Source of the DNA: Absidia repens
Taxonomy: Eukaryota > Mucoromycota > Mucoromycetes > Mucorales > Cunninghamellaceae
DNA length: 64,000 nucleotides
Direction: 5' to 3'
Assembly (NCBI GenBank): GCA_002105175.1
Contig: MCGE01000001.1
Coordinates: 434,001 to 498,000, forward strand
Shown: piece after piece, positions 20,616 to 31,103 of the stretch
How the letters are laid out: every line of letters begins with the position of its first letter
Position numbering within the stretch: the stretch's first letter is position 1
Made by a program: the position numbers and the translations under genes
The notes under the pieces: generated by a model
Told to the model about the DNA's origin: nothing
Databases searched by the model: none
What the model saw: only the letters and a program-made list of their open reading frames with translations

Positions 20616-21134
20616 ATGTCTAAACGGCAACGCACTACCGAAGATTCTGATCTGGTAAATGTATTACGACAACGCCAAAAAAATGATCCACTACAGAAGC
20701 AACTACAAGGTAAACGGAAGCACATTATAAACATACCTCTAATATAAACATCTCACCTCTAACTTACTCCATATTTAGGGCAACAAACCTTTGCCCTCAT
20801 GATGCGCGCTTCTGCTCAACAACATCAGCCACAACCGGCAACACCATTGCCAAACTCGTACCAACAGCAAGTCCTACTAAATTGCTTTCGTTGCCCATTG
20901 CCCAAACCGCCCTATTGCCGATGTACCTTTTGCGAACATTCCATATGTCAACAGTGCATTCAGCGCTGCCAGCGCTGCGATTCTATGTATTGTACCGCTT
21001 GCAGTGTTATAGAGTAAGTTGAAACTGGATAGAACAATGAAATTGATACACTAACTGCATTCCTTTCTGCTTCATAATATAGCTATTCTTCTTCCATAGA
21101 ACAAGTTTTCTGCTTGACCTGTCTAACTTGCTAA
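20616..21134 (+). CDS. Siva-like cysteine-rich protein
   Basis: Small 126-aa protein in three exons (20616-20709, 20779-21013, 21083-21134) with consistent phases. The C-terminal half is a dense Cys cluster (CFRCPLPKPPYCRCTFCEHS, then ICQQCIQRCQRC, YCTACSVI, VFCLTCLTC), closely matching the pattern of the Siva family (in animals a pro-apoptotic zinc-binding protein that binds death-receptor tails). The N-terminus (MSKRQRTTEDSDLVNVLRQR) is basic and then Gln/Pro-rich. Fungi lack death receptors, so the role here is unknown; zinc binding is the only safe prediction. The conserved SVxDYSS junction across the last intron supports the splice model. No partner gene is evident nearby. Confidence 0.75.
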
Positions 21135-21594
21135 CTTGTCCTACTCTGCGCCACTTCCTGCCACATACACACCAATCTATCACCAGTACTGTCATATATC
21201 CAACACGAAAACAATCACCATTATGCACACCACTCGAGCGAACACTCTAACTAATACGTCACCAAATTCACTTCACCGTCGCTATATATTTTTTTGTACT
21301 CACTACACACCAACAACAACGATTACACTTTTAACACACCCACTACCAAACACGATATTCATTATACACAACAGGTACAGTCGCTGCTAACGCTACCCCA
21401 ACCCAACCATCACTATTACACCACATTTCAACAGACACAACCACTACAGCTACGAACAACACAATAGCCAACGCAAACCCAACACAATGACCAGTACAAG
21501 ACAAATATCAGTATTGCACACACGAATCAACAAAACTCATCAACAAATATACAACATACTGGAGGCAAATCAAATGGGATAGTCTTTATTGTTT
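21135..21594. other. A/C-rich, G-poor convergent spacer
   Basis: About 430 bp between the Siva-like stop and the lectin stop in which the + strand is dominated by A and C with very few G residues (ACAAC, CACAC and AACAC words). It is unlike the T-run-rich spacers elsewhere in the window. It is probably the Siva 3' UTR or a degraded low-complexity coding tract; no frame is convincing. Confidence 0.5.
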
Positions 21595-23339
21595 TTAAAA
21601 TCGATTCATACGGTTGTTTTTTTCGTACATACGATACCCAACAAACAATACACCCACAAGCCCACCAGCAAGCACGATTTTGAACAAAAATGCAAAGAAT
21701 CCACCAGACGTCTTTTTGGGTTTGGAAGTAGCCTTGGCCTATATGTATACATATATGAATTGTTTGATCCCACCCCCCCCCGTAGCAGATAGTAGCAAAA
21801 AGGAAAAAAAAGAAGTTGTTAGTTTGCTTTTTGAATAAAAACCTTTTATACCCTCTTTGTATTGTCCCTTTGTCTTTGTTTTTCTATGTTATGTATCTCT
21901 ACTCCCCCAATCCGCTATTTTTTATTTTATTTTTTATTGTGTATATTATCTCCGTTTCTGCCCACTCCTTTTCATAGTTCCCTTACCGGCTTTTGTTGCT
22001 TAGGTTGAGGTGCCAGTGTTTTTGTAGTGACCGAAACAATATCGTGATTATCTAAAATATATACATACAAAATAAAGTCAATGATTTTGTTGCATATCTT
22101 TCCATAATTGCCATCAGTTAAACGTTGTTCTTACCAGTCAAATCGCCAGTATGAGCAGAAAAGCCCAGATATATTTGATTTGGCAATTTTACATCATGCA
22201 CCTACCATCAAAAAACACAGACGTACACCAGAATGAGTGAGCTCCTATGACTTCTTGTTTTTTTTTTTTTTTTTTTTTTGTACGCTACCTTGAAGCATTG
22301 ATCCCAGGTATCTTCATTACGCCAAATCACATCCAATTGCAAATAGTTGTTCTTAAAGTAAGTCAAACGAGCACGGGTAGGGAATGTTCTTGCTCGAAAT
22401 TCAGCTTCGCATCCGGCCAATTCGGTTGTTCGTCCGTCTTTATCGTTGTCGTAGGAAGTCATGCCGTCACCAAGCATGGCACTAATATAGGGAAATGTAT
22501 GTCGCTAATATATATAAAAAAAAATTAACCATCATCATTGCTAAAATTTAAGAAAAAGAAAAAACAAACAAACTAAAAGGCACTTACATGGGCACGTTCA
22601 TTGTCATAGGTGTCAAAGAATACACCAAGACCGTCAAACCGATCCTTTGATCCAAACACAGTTCCTTCGCTTGCTCGTTCTTTGGTCAACCACACTAAAC
22701 GACACCAAAATAAATAAATAATAATAATCAGACACAAAGATCATCATCATTGTCACTGAAGCATTTCTCTCAACGTACTAGCAAATCCATCCCCGTACAA
22801 ATGACCAGTAGGACCATCCACGTTGAATTCAAATTCCACTTCAAAATCATGAGCAGTAATAGGCTACAAAACGAAGAAAAGGACTAGTTAGTACGAATGA
22901 TTTCATGCTTGTATCTGAGTATTGATGTCATTATCACCAATAACATGTCCCTGGTTCCGCTTTTTTTTTTGTTTCATCATTGCCATGCTTACCAGTCGAG
23001 ACCACAAATGACCAACTTGTGATTGCTTGTTGTTTGTTAAACGAATATGTCGGTTCGTATTGATGATGGTGTCCCCGCCAAAGTCAAACCAACGGTTTTG
23101 AAGCTCATCATCTATGCGTATATATATATATATATATGAGTGCGTGTAAGAAAAAAAAAAAAAAAGGGGGAACGGGGAGGAATGAATATCAAGCAAGTAT
23201 AATATATGTTGGTCGTCTTACCGATATAAGGCATGGAAATAGAATGGGTACGAAGAATAACACCTGAATTAGCAACTTGGGCAAGAGTCATAGAAGCCAA
23301 GGCCATGACCGCCATTACTAGCGTGAATAATTTTTGCAT
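21595..23339 (-). CDS. L-type (legume-like) lectin, VIP36/ERGIC-53 family cargo receptor
   Basis: Type I membrane lectin that binds high-mannose glycoproteins in the ER-Golgi pathway. Eight exons (23222-23339, 22993-23111, 22779-22863, 22588-22694, 22289-22504, 22135-22201, 21987-22051, 21595-21738) give 306 aa in phase. A signal peptide is present (MQKLFTLVMAVMALASMTLA). The lectin domain contains NRWFDFGGDTIINTN, VGHLWSRL, FEVEFEFNVDG, LYGDGFA, GLGVFFDTYDNE, and the Cys pair in AGCEAEFR and WDQCFKV. A Gln/Lys-rich stalk, one transmembrane helix (FFAFLFKIVLAGGLVGVLFVG) and a short basic tail ending MNRF follow. The length (306 aa) and the absence of a long coiled-coil stalk favour VIP36/VIPL over ERGIC-53. 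The tail lacks the classic KKxx ER-retrieval motif. Confidence 0.93.
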
Positions 23340-23854
23340 GGCTATGTATTTCGTTTATGATTGTATGTCTTTTTTTTTTTTTTTTTTTTTGCACAAAGAT
23401 GAAAGATGGAAGATAGAAAAAAAAAAGCAAGAAGAAAGTTTAGAAATCGGTAAGAAGCGAAAATGCAGGCAAGTGCCATTGTTTTCAATCCCCGCTTTCT
23501 GCCACGTCAGTCAGGCACGGTAAAGGGGCAATAAAAATAGAACAAAGTGATTTTTTTTGTTGATAGAGTAAGCAGGAAACTACTATAATGTATATACCAA
23601 GAGTTTGTAGTGTTTGTTTGAATATATTTACATAATTATTATTGTCCACCATGGTATTGCTATTTTTTTTAATACAGTAGTAGGGTTTTGCATTGCACTT
23701 ACCCAAACCTTTTCCAAAATGTGGATTTGACATCCCGCTGTGGCTTATCGAGAAATTTTTTTTGAGAGTGGGAATGGGATCGTCTACCGTTTAAAAAAAA
23801 ATATTTTGGATTTTCCCTTCTTGTTCATCCTCTTTAACTTTGTATTCAAACAAC
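23340..23854. promoter_or_regulatory. Divergent promoter region, lectin and RPS21
   Basis: Upstream region shared by the lectin (minus) and RPS21 (plus). A T run lies at 23370-23390 and an A-rich segment at about 23410-23430. The stretch just before the RPS21 ATG (about 23810-23850) is T/C-rich, consistent with a strong ribosomal-protein promoter. No gene is seen. Confidence 0.45.
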
Positions 23855-23939
23855 ATGGAAAACTCTGAAGGCAGACTCGTCGATATCTACATCCCCCGCA
23901 AGTGGTAAGTTCACAAACACACACACACACACATATATA

Positions 23940-23980
<41 letters not shown>

Positions 23981-24378
23981 GCGGCACCCGATATATCTTG
24001 TATACCTTGACGTTTAGGACGACCCACGCACACCAACTTGCCCCTAACCCATTTTTTATTTTATTTTTTCTTTGACACCTTAGCTCTGCCACTAACCGTC
24101 TCATCACTGCCAAGGACCACGCCTCCATTCAACTCAACGTTGCCGATGTCGATGCTGAAGGTCGTGCCACCAACTCCTTCTCCACCTATGCTCTCTGTGG
24201 TTTCGTCCGTAAGGAAGCCGAAGCTGATGACTCCATCAACCGCCTCGCTACCCAAGATGGCTGTAAGTGTTTTATGACTTGATTCTTGTAAATAGGACGT
24301 ATCAAGTGTACTGATCTCTTTCTCTTTTTTTTCCCGTAATATATAGACTTGAAGAACGTCTGGTCTTACCAACAATAG
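23855..24378 (+). CDS. RPS21: 40S ribosomal protein S21 (eS21)
   Basis: Small-subunit ribosomal protein. Three exons (23855-23904, 24084-24262, 24347-24378) encode [17 protein letters not shown], then [39 protein letters not shown], and a short last exon ending [10 protein letters not shown]. The length (86 codons) and sequence match eS21 closely along the whole protein. Codon use is biased to C-ending codons (CTC, ATC, ACC, AAG), unlike neighbouring genes, as expected for a very highly expressed gene. Intron 1 (179 nt) is long for this window and carries a CA/TA microsatellite. Confidence 0.98.
23917..23978. repeat. CA/TA dinucleotide microsatellite in RPS21 intron 1
   Basis: A CA array passes directly into a long TA array inside the first RPS21 intron. 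It is simple-sequence DNA with likely length polymorphism. It accounts for most of the unusual length of this intron. Confidence 0.9.
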
Positions 24379-25159
24379 ATTTTATTATACACTTTCTTCT
24401 ATCCCCCCGTAGTTTATTCTTTTTTTTTTTTGAATACAACAAATAAAATAAAATAAAATAAAATAAAAACCATATAGACAAATGCGTGTTTGTTGAATCA
24501 TGATTGGACTTATTTTTTATTGATGCTTATTTCTTGTCTATATATATATGTGTATCTGGGTTAAGACGGGTGATGGTTAATGTATAAAGGAGTGATTTGG
24601 ACTGACGTCTATGATATATTTTGGTGCCACTGTATGCTGACAGTATATTAGGATGCAACTGTGTACCGTGACAAAAAAAAAAAAAAAAAAAAAGGTGGTG
24701 ATGATAGTGATAGTCAACAAAAGCTTCTAAGGAATAAAGCTATGATAGAGACCTACATCTCCCTTCCCTCCGTCACTGAACATGCAATTTGCAGAGCTTG
24801 TATTTCAAAAAACACATACTATCTATAGTACACAATAAGCCTGATAGCAACTTGAAACGATGAATAGAAATAAATGACTATACATAATAGTACTATTTTC
24901 TGCGGTACACACATTTGATAAAACGAGCATATAAACATTTGATTGTTTATTAGGTAAAAAATGTGTCAAAATAATTACAAAGAAAAAATAAAATAATTGA
25001 TAATGAATAACGGAAGATGCTAATTCTAGAGAGGAGAAAATGACCATGCCAAATAAATTTTGTTCTATACAATGACATCTATATATATGGATAAATGCGG
25101 GGAATAACAATGATAAAATGTAAAATAAAAAAGTGTATAAATAAATAAATAAAATCTAA
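24379..25159. other. RPS21 3' UTR and spacer
   Basis: Contains an AATAA-type pentanucleotide array at about 24438-24467 that supplies several overlapping AATAAA signals for RPS21, an A run at 24673-24694 and very AT-rich sequence up to the PPR gene stop. No coding frame is convincing and no tRNA-like fold was recognised. Confidence 0.5.
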
Positions 25160-27757
25160 CTAACTACCAGAGGTGGGATCATTGTTTGCCTGAATCATGG
25201 CTTTTATCTTATCGATTTCAGACTTGTTGATGCGTGATCGTACCAGAGATTTAAGCAAATAGTGCCAGACCTTGTCATTGGGTGTCACATGGGGTTGTTC
25301 TTGTAAATGTTTGCAAAGCGTCAGAGCCATAGGTGCATTCCGAAAGATAGCACAGCCTTGAAGAAGAGCCACATACGTTTCCACCACAGGTTCCACGCCT
25401 TCCGCGCGCATATGTCCAAAGACATCCATTGCCCGATTGAGGTTGTGTTTGGCAAAACATGCAATCAACGTGGTATAAGTGTACACATTCGGCTTTTGGA
25501 AACCAGTCATTTTGCGGAAAAGAATATACGCTTGTGTCGGACCCAATTTTTTATCGTCATCTACCACCATTGTTCTTGTGTTGCTGTTGATATCGAGTGC
25601 TGCTTCGATCAAATCGCTTGGTATGTGCTGATGTTGTTGTTGTTGTTGTTTTGTTGCACCACGTTGGGCACTTTTGATACACGCCTTTAATATAGATGAG
25701 TAAGCATGGAGGTTCGGTTCTATGCCAGTCGATTTCATTGTTTGGAAAAGAGCCCACGCCAATTGACTTTCGTCATTCATCACCAAGCCCCGTATCACCA
25801 TGGCAAGGGTGATTTCATCCGGCACTGAGTATTGTCGCATGATCACCAACGAAGAGAGAGCAGCAGGGACATCGCGGCATTTGAAAAGCGCATCCACCAA
25901 AAACGCATGAGGAGGCCACACCCGGTGAGTTGAGGATGATGGAGACACATGACCATGAAGTTCAAAGCTGTCCAGTACGTCTTGTTTTTGCCTTGCGTTC
26001 CCAAAGCCCTGAACCAAATGATTCACCATCATCGAGTCCACATATTCCGGATTCCGAGTGTACAAAGATTCAAAGTAGTCCCGCGCATGATCCATATCGT
26101 CCATCACCTTGACCCACAAAACTGCCGACCGGAATTCTATGTCCATCTTGTCCATATCGAGACCCATTGTATCGATCCATGTAGAAAGTAACGATTTCGC
26201 CATATCCAATTTCCCATGTCGAATCGTGTTGGTCAGTACGGAGGTTGCCATCACCTTGTTCAAGTGTCCTTGGTGGCCATAGGTGTATTTCTTCATGAGA
26301 CTGATCGCTGCTTTGAGGTTCCCCGCTCGGCCGTACGCTTCAATCATGGCTGCATAGGTCGCCGTGGTGGGTCGTATATGATTGTTGCGCATATCTTTCC
26401 ATAATCGACGTGCACTAATGGCATCTCCCTTTTGTGCTAGACCCGAGATCAACGAGGTGTAAATGTGTACGTTGTATTTTGCTGATGCGGCCGCCGCCGC
26501 CGCTGCTGCTGCTGCTGCCGTAGGGGTGTGGGTATACTGGTTGTTGCTGTCGTTGTCGATCGTTGTCATCATCATGCCTGATTCCTTCATTGTTGTCAAA
26601 AACTTGGCAGTCGAATCCATATCCACCGACAAGGCACTGATCATCATTGCACAAGCTTCCTTTTCCATCACCACCCCTTGCTTCATGGCTTGCTCCATCA
26701 GTTCCGCCGCCTCCACTGTAGCTGCTGTGTCGTTCTGTTTCTTTGCTGCCGTTGCCAGAGAAGTGTACCAACTAGGTTGTACCAGATCACCACCACCGTC
26801 GGTCAACAGCAAAGGAGACAATGTTCGGAGCACATCACAAATCGCCACTACATCCCCTTGACGAGACATCCCATACATGATTTGTGAATAATGACGCCCA
26901 GCAATGACCAGTTGACCTTTTTCTTGAGCCGCTTTCATACGATCCAGAATCGCCAATAGCTTGGGTGTTGCATTGGGAGCATACTTGATCATGTTCAGCA
27001 AATGGCCATAGTGATTCGCCCGCATGTAGTCTACCACCTGGTGTTCGATCATAGCTTGGTAGATCCTCCACGCCGTTTTATGGTTGTATTGGGCTGCATT
27101 GTAGAGCATACTGCGAAGTGTCTTGAAGATAAATGAAGCATCCACACGTCCATGGTTCTCCTTGAGTTGTTCTAGTTGTAGGTCAATGTTGTTTGTTTTG
27201 TTGAACCATCGAGGATTGAGCAGAGGTGTTGAGTGTCGTTGCGAGCTGATGGAGGCCATACCCTTCATAGTGGCTGAGTCGCTGGTATGCAGAGGGGTGG
27301 AGGACACTGGTGAATCGTGTTGGTGGAGTACTGGACTGAAGACGGCGCTAGATGAGATGGGTTGTTCGGCCGTAGCCAGATCTTTGGAGGAGAGGACCGG
27401 TTTGGATGCTGTAACTGCTGAATGGGATGCCAATGCAGGTTTCGATCGAGCCCGGAAGTGCCGATGTGAGAATGGAGGTTTGATCAAGTAAGGCGTGCGT
27501 TGGTCCAAGTCCGTCAATAGCCATAAATGAAGTGTTCGTCTTTGTTGTATGACTTTTGTTGCTATGGATGAGGATCGAGTTGAGAAAGCTCGCTGAGAAG
27601 AGACGCAAGCTGCTGAGGAAGTAGTGAGACCAAGGTGGTGTTGCTGTTGCTGAGAGTGGACAAGATTCCGAAAGTAACAGAGCCAGATAGAATGGGTCGA
27701 TACACATGTTGCATTTGACTTGTTTCTTCTAGTAGGAAAGCCAAGCGTTGATCGCAT
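25160..27757 (-). CDS. Pentatricopeptide-repeat (PPR) protein, probably mitochondrial
   Basis: Predicted organellar RNA-binding protein. Single exon of 865 codons. The N-terminus is rich in Arg, Ser and Thr with few acidic residues (MRSTLGFPTRRNKSN), fitting a mitochondrial presequence. PPR motifs are clear: YNVHIYTSLISGLAQKGD, TTATYAAMIEAYGRAGNL, DEITLAMVIRGLVMND, LHAYSSILKACIKSA, NVYTYTTLIACFAKHNLNRA and VETYVALLQGC. Short insertions break the array, including polyalanine (about 26480-26520), polyglutamine (about 25630-25650) and an Asn/Asp-rich stretch. The RNA target is not predictable from this alone; roles in mitochondrial mRNA stability or translation are typical. The real start could also be a downstream Met, as presequences are poorly conserved. 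Confidence 0.88.
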   Translation of the reverse strand: MRSTLGFPTRRNKSNATCVSTHSIWLCYFRNLVHSQQQQHHLGLTTSSAACVSSQRAFSTRSSSIATKVIQQRRTLHLWLLTDLDQRTPYLIKPPFSHRHFRARSKPALASHSAVTASKPVLSSKDLATAEQPISSSAVFSPVLHQHDSPVSSTPLHTSDSATMKGMASISSQRHSTPLLNPRWFNKTNNIDLQLEQLKENHGRVDASFIFKTLRSMLYNAAQYNHKTAWRIYQAMIEHQVVDYMRANHYGHLLNMIKYAPNATPKLLAILDRMKAAQEKGQLVIAGRHYSQIMYGMSRQGDVVAICDVLRTLSPLLLTDGGGDLVQPSWYTSLATAAKKQNDTAATVEAAELMEQAMKQGVVMEKEACAMMISALSVDMDSTAKFLTTMKESGMMMTTIDNDSNNQYTHTPTAAAAAAAAAAASAKYNVHIYTSLISGLAQKGDAISARRLWKDMRNNHIRPTTATYAAMIEAYGRAGNLKAAISLMKKYTYGHQGHLNKVMATSVLTNTIRHGKLDMAKSLLSTWIDTMGLDMDKMDIEFRSAVLWVKVMDDMDHARDYFESLYTRNPEYVDSMMVNHLVQGFGNARQKQDVLDSFELHGHVSPSSSTHRVWPPHAFLVDALFKCRDVPAALSSLVIMRQYSVPDEITLAMVIRGLVMNDESQLAWALFQTMKSTGIEPNLHAYSSILKACIKSAQRGATKQQQQQHQHIPSDLIEAALDINSNTRTMVVDDDKKLGPTQAYILFRKMTGFQKPNVYTYTTLIACFAKHNLNRAMDVFGHMRAEGVEPVVETYVALLQGCAIFRNAPMALTLCKHLQEQPHVTPNDKVWHYLLKSLVRSRINKSEIDKIKAMIQANNDPTSGS

Positions 27758-28292
27758 CGATGATATACAATAGAAACAAACAATAACAGAGAAAGAAGGA
27801 AGGCAAAAATTATTGTTGTTGCTGTTGTTTGATGTGAATGAATGGTTTGGCTGAAGAGGAGGAGTAACGACGAAGGATTAAACACCGTGCGTCAATGGAT
27901 AATGTATCAGTAAAAAAAAAATAAAGGGGGAAGTCGAGCGGAATAAAAGAAAAAACAAGTCAAGGGTATCCAAAAAGAAGGGAACTGTCAATTTTTTTTT
28001 GAAATCCAAAAAAAAAAAAAAAAAAAAAAATGGCGCGACGTTTAAAAAAAGTGTGGGCCAGAAAAAACAACCAGTTAAAAAATGATGTCACATAAATTGG
28101 GCTACCGCTGGAAGTTGTCAAAAAAAAAGGGGAAGATGATACTGATTGTATAAAACGGACAAAATGTCTTTATTTGATTCTTTTATTAAACTAAAATACA
28201 CAGTAACTATACTAAATAAAAATGATAATCAAGCAGTAAAGGTAAATATTGAAGGAAGGAAGGAGATAAGAAAAATACCTAAACTACTAGAT
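27758..28292. other. PPR upstream region and permease 3' flank
   Basis: The left part is the PPR gene promoter and leader. An A run lies at about 28007-28030. The segment 28140-28292 has open frames on the + strand that are antisense to the permease 3' flank and look random. Nothing else is recognised. Confidence 0.45.
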
Positions 28293-31103
28293 TCAGGGGC
28301 CATGGTAATCTTCACTGGGAATAATACCTGGAATACCGTACTAAAAAAAGTCATCCAAGCAACAAAAAATACGTGAGTTCAGTACCGAAGATCATCCTCT
28401 CCTCCCCTCCCCCCTTTTTTTGCTTTTCTTACCTGTTGTACACAGCACATGGCTCCGACAAAGCACACCATACCAATTGAATGCAAGATGGTACGACGCA
28501 AAATAACACCCTCTTTTCCATGAAGACCAATGGTAGACACACCCGTAGTAAGATTTTGAGGAGAGATCATTTTTGAGCAGATAGCACCGGATGAATTTGT
28601 ACTAGCCATCAACACTGCAGAGAGACCAATTTCTCGAGCCGCCACCACCTGTAAATTCCCAAACAAGGAATTTGCTGAGGTATCGCTACCAGATAGGAAA
28701 CATGCCAACCAGCCTAGCCAAGCAGAAAGGAATGGGAAGGCTCTTCCTACAGAAGAAAGCGTTAATCCAATGGTATAGACAATTCCTAGAGAAAAAGAAA
28801 AATAAAAGTTCAATACATGTTTAGCAAATTGGGGAAGTTCTTTTTTTTTTTTTTACCAGAGTAGTTGTATAAATAAGCCAAAGCCATGATGCATGAAACG
28901 GTAATGATCGGCAAAAAGAGTTGGAATGCAGTCTTCTTCAGAGCTTGTAGGAAAATACGAGGATGAGCACCATAGAGTACGGCGATAATACCAAATGGAA
29001 TAGAGGACACAAGGATAGCAGTACCTGTTGCAAGGGGCTGGAAGGACCAAATGGCATCATATTTTTTGCCATATAAAGTCAACCAAACCTAGACAAATGA
29101 ACCAATGGATATTAATGTTTATTCGATATCCAAGTCATGCCAATATATCAACTTCTCTTGATTGCTCCTCCTTTCCCCCTTTTTTTTCTTTACTTACCCT
29201 TTGGTGAAGGTGTGGCCATTTCACATTGACTTGTCCTTGAGCACTAGCCTTTGCAAACGTCCAGCTACATAGTAAAAAAAAAAAAAAAATTACATGGTTA
29301 GTTATATATATATATCACCTTGCCAATGATCAATCCTATTCCTATTTTTGTGATACTTACATAATAACCACTACCACAATAATAAGCCATGGACTCCATG
29401 CAACAGCAGCCTCCAACCAAGTGGTTTTCTTGAGTGTAACAGACTTGTCTGATGGATCCGCTACTTGTGCTTCCTTTGTACTGTCTTGATTACTATGAAT
29501 ACTATTTCCGGTTGTTTGCTGTTCTTCCTTTTGATCGATTGTTTCCAGCTGTATCTTCCCATCGTCAGAAGAGGAGGTATATTTTGGTAATGAGCTATCC
29601 AATTCATTTCCAGGTGTTGTTGCGGATGTTGTAGATGGTGCCTCTTCGTCCTTGTTTGGTGTTTGCAAATGTACATGGGCTTCAAATTCAGGACGGTAAG
29701 GTGGTTTCCAGAATTGTACAAAGATAATGAGCGAGAAAAGCGCTACCAAGCCAGCAATAAGATCAGGAAGTTCTACAGGTCACGTTAAAGAGGACAGGCG
29801 GGGAAAAGGATTGGTCAGTTATCCATCATAATCGTGAAAATCATCGATAAAACGTTTCATGCTTACCTGGACCGACCAAGTTGGCGAAAATGGCTTGAGT
29901 CACAGCAAAAGAAAGTCCACCGACAAGACCAATCGGCCAGCATTCAATGACACCTGCTCTTGGACCAGCAAAGAACAGTAAAGCGTACGTAGGAAGGAAA
30001 AGTGATATAAGAGGTAGTTGTCTACCCATCATTGCAGATAACGCCATGGGACTAGAGGAGGAAAATGAAAAGAATATGAATACTGTGTAAAAAGAAGACT
30101 GGGTACGTTGGTGAGTCATTGCTTACGATAATCCTGTCAAGGTCGCCAATGTAGTAACAGGAATACCAAGAGCCCCAAATGCTACGGGTGTTGTATCAAA
30201 AATAAGAGTATAGACCAAAGCATCGGCGGGATCAAATCTACAATATGCAAATAAATTGTTAGGTCTAACTTCAGTATCGTTTTTAACGGGATTACCCTAA
30301 AGACACCATCATAGCTGAACAAATGGCACCAGGAGTACCCTATTATCGTGATGGAGCATATTGTCGTGGAATAAATTAATAAAGCAAAAGAGAAAGGAGT
30401 AGCTTAATTCAACACTTACGAAGCCTATTTAAAAAAAAAAATAGGAAAAATTCAAACGCCGTTAGCAGGTGAAAATCAGATGCATATTATACCACACTTA
30501 CCAGCAACACCTTCCAACAAGGCCCCAAAGGCAAAACTAGTATAAAAAATAAGAGTCACAGTATGTTTGGTGAAAATCAATATCTGTATGTGTTGCTTTG
30601 TGCTTTTGTTTATGTATTACATACCCTACGATCAGGAGAATAACACGCTGATCTGGCGGAGTATTTGTAATCATCCACCTTCTGAACAAATCAAATATAC
30701 CGGATAGTACAGCAGTATTATAAATAAACATTGCATTCACCACGATCCACATAATAGGCCAGTTAGCAAATACAATTCCATTTCCAATGCTTTCAAAGCA
30801 TTGTTGTGCTGGCATATGCCAAGCAAAGATAGCGATAAAGATACTAAAATAAGTGCAATTAAGAGCATTTAGTAAAAGTATATTTATATGTGATAATTAT
30901 ACTTACCAGACAATAAGGCCTGCGGCTGATGCATAATGAGCAGGAGTCTTAAGACCTCCTAACATGAATAAAACAGTCAATAGTGGAATTAATCCGACAA
31001 AAAAAGACCCAACAAGACTTCCACCGATAGGTGTAAGTTCTTGAATAAAAAGTCCCTCTTCATAAGCCGACGCAGGAACTGGTGGTATGTTCGCTGTGGA
31101 CAT
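28293..31103 (-). CDS. L-lactate permease (LctP family, TC 2.A.14)
   Basis: Polytopic membrane transporter for lactate/glycolate-type monocarboxylates, best known in bacteria. Twelve exons reconstruct in phase to 635 aa: 30907-31103, 30625-30843, 30502-30536, 30420-30424, 30296-30339, 30127-30237, 29867-30051, 29361-29772, 29198-29264, 28857-29088, 28433-28785, 28293-28340. The fourth exon is only 5 nt and completes the family signature GVAGFGTPGAI. Other LctP hallmarks are FAFGALLEG, TLIFDTTPVAFGALG, FLSGSDTSANSLFGNLQ and SSGAICSKMISPQNL. At least 12 hydrophobic helices can be counted. A hydrophilic loop of about 95 residues (29405-29690, rich in Ser, Thr, Asp and Gln) separates two halves and is probably cytosolic. 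The dense introns show it is a resident nuclear gene, not bacterial contamination; the family suggests an old bacterial origin. Confidence 0.93.

Noticed and set aside
24697..24777. C/D snoRNA-like spacing (GTGATGATAG near the left, CACTGAA near the right)
   Set aside because: No terminal stem, no C'/D' pair and no recognisable rRNA guide; such short boxes are common by chance.
28293..31103. Bacterial contamination as the source of the permease gene
   Set aside because: It has eleven spliceosomal introns, including a 5-nt microexon, and the same base composition and poly(T)-rich introns as its neighbours.
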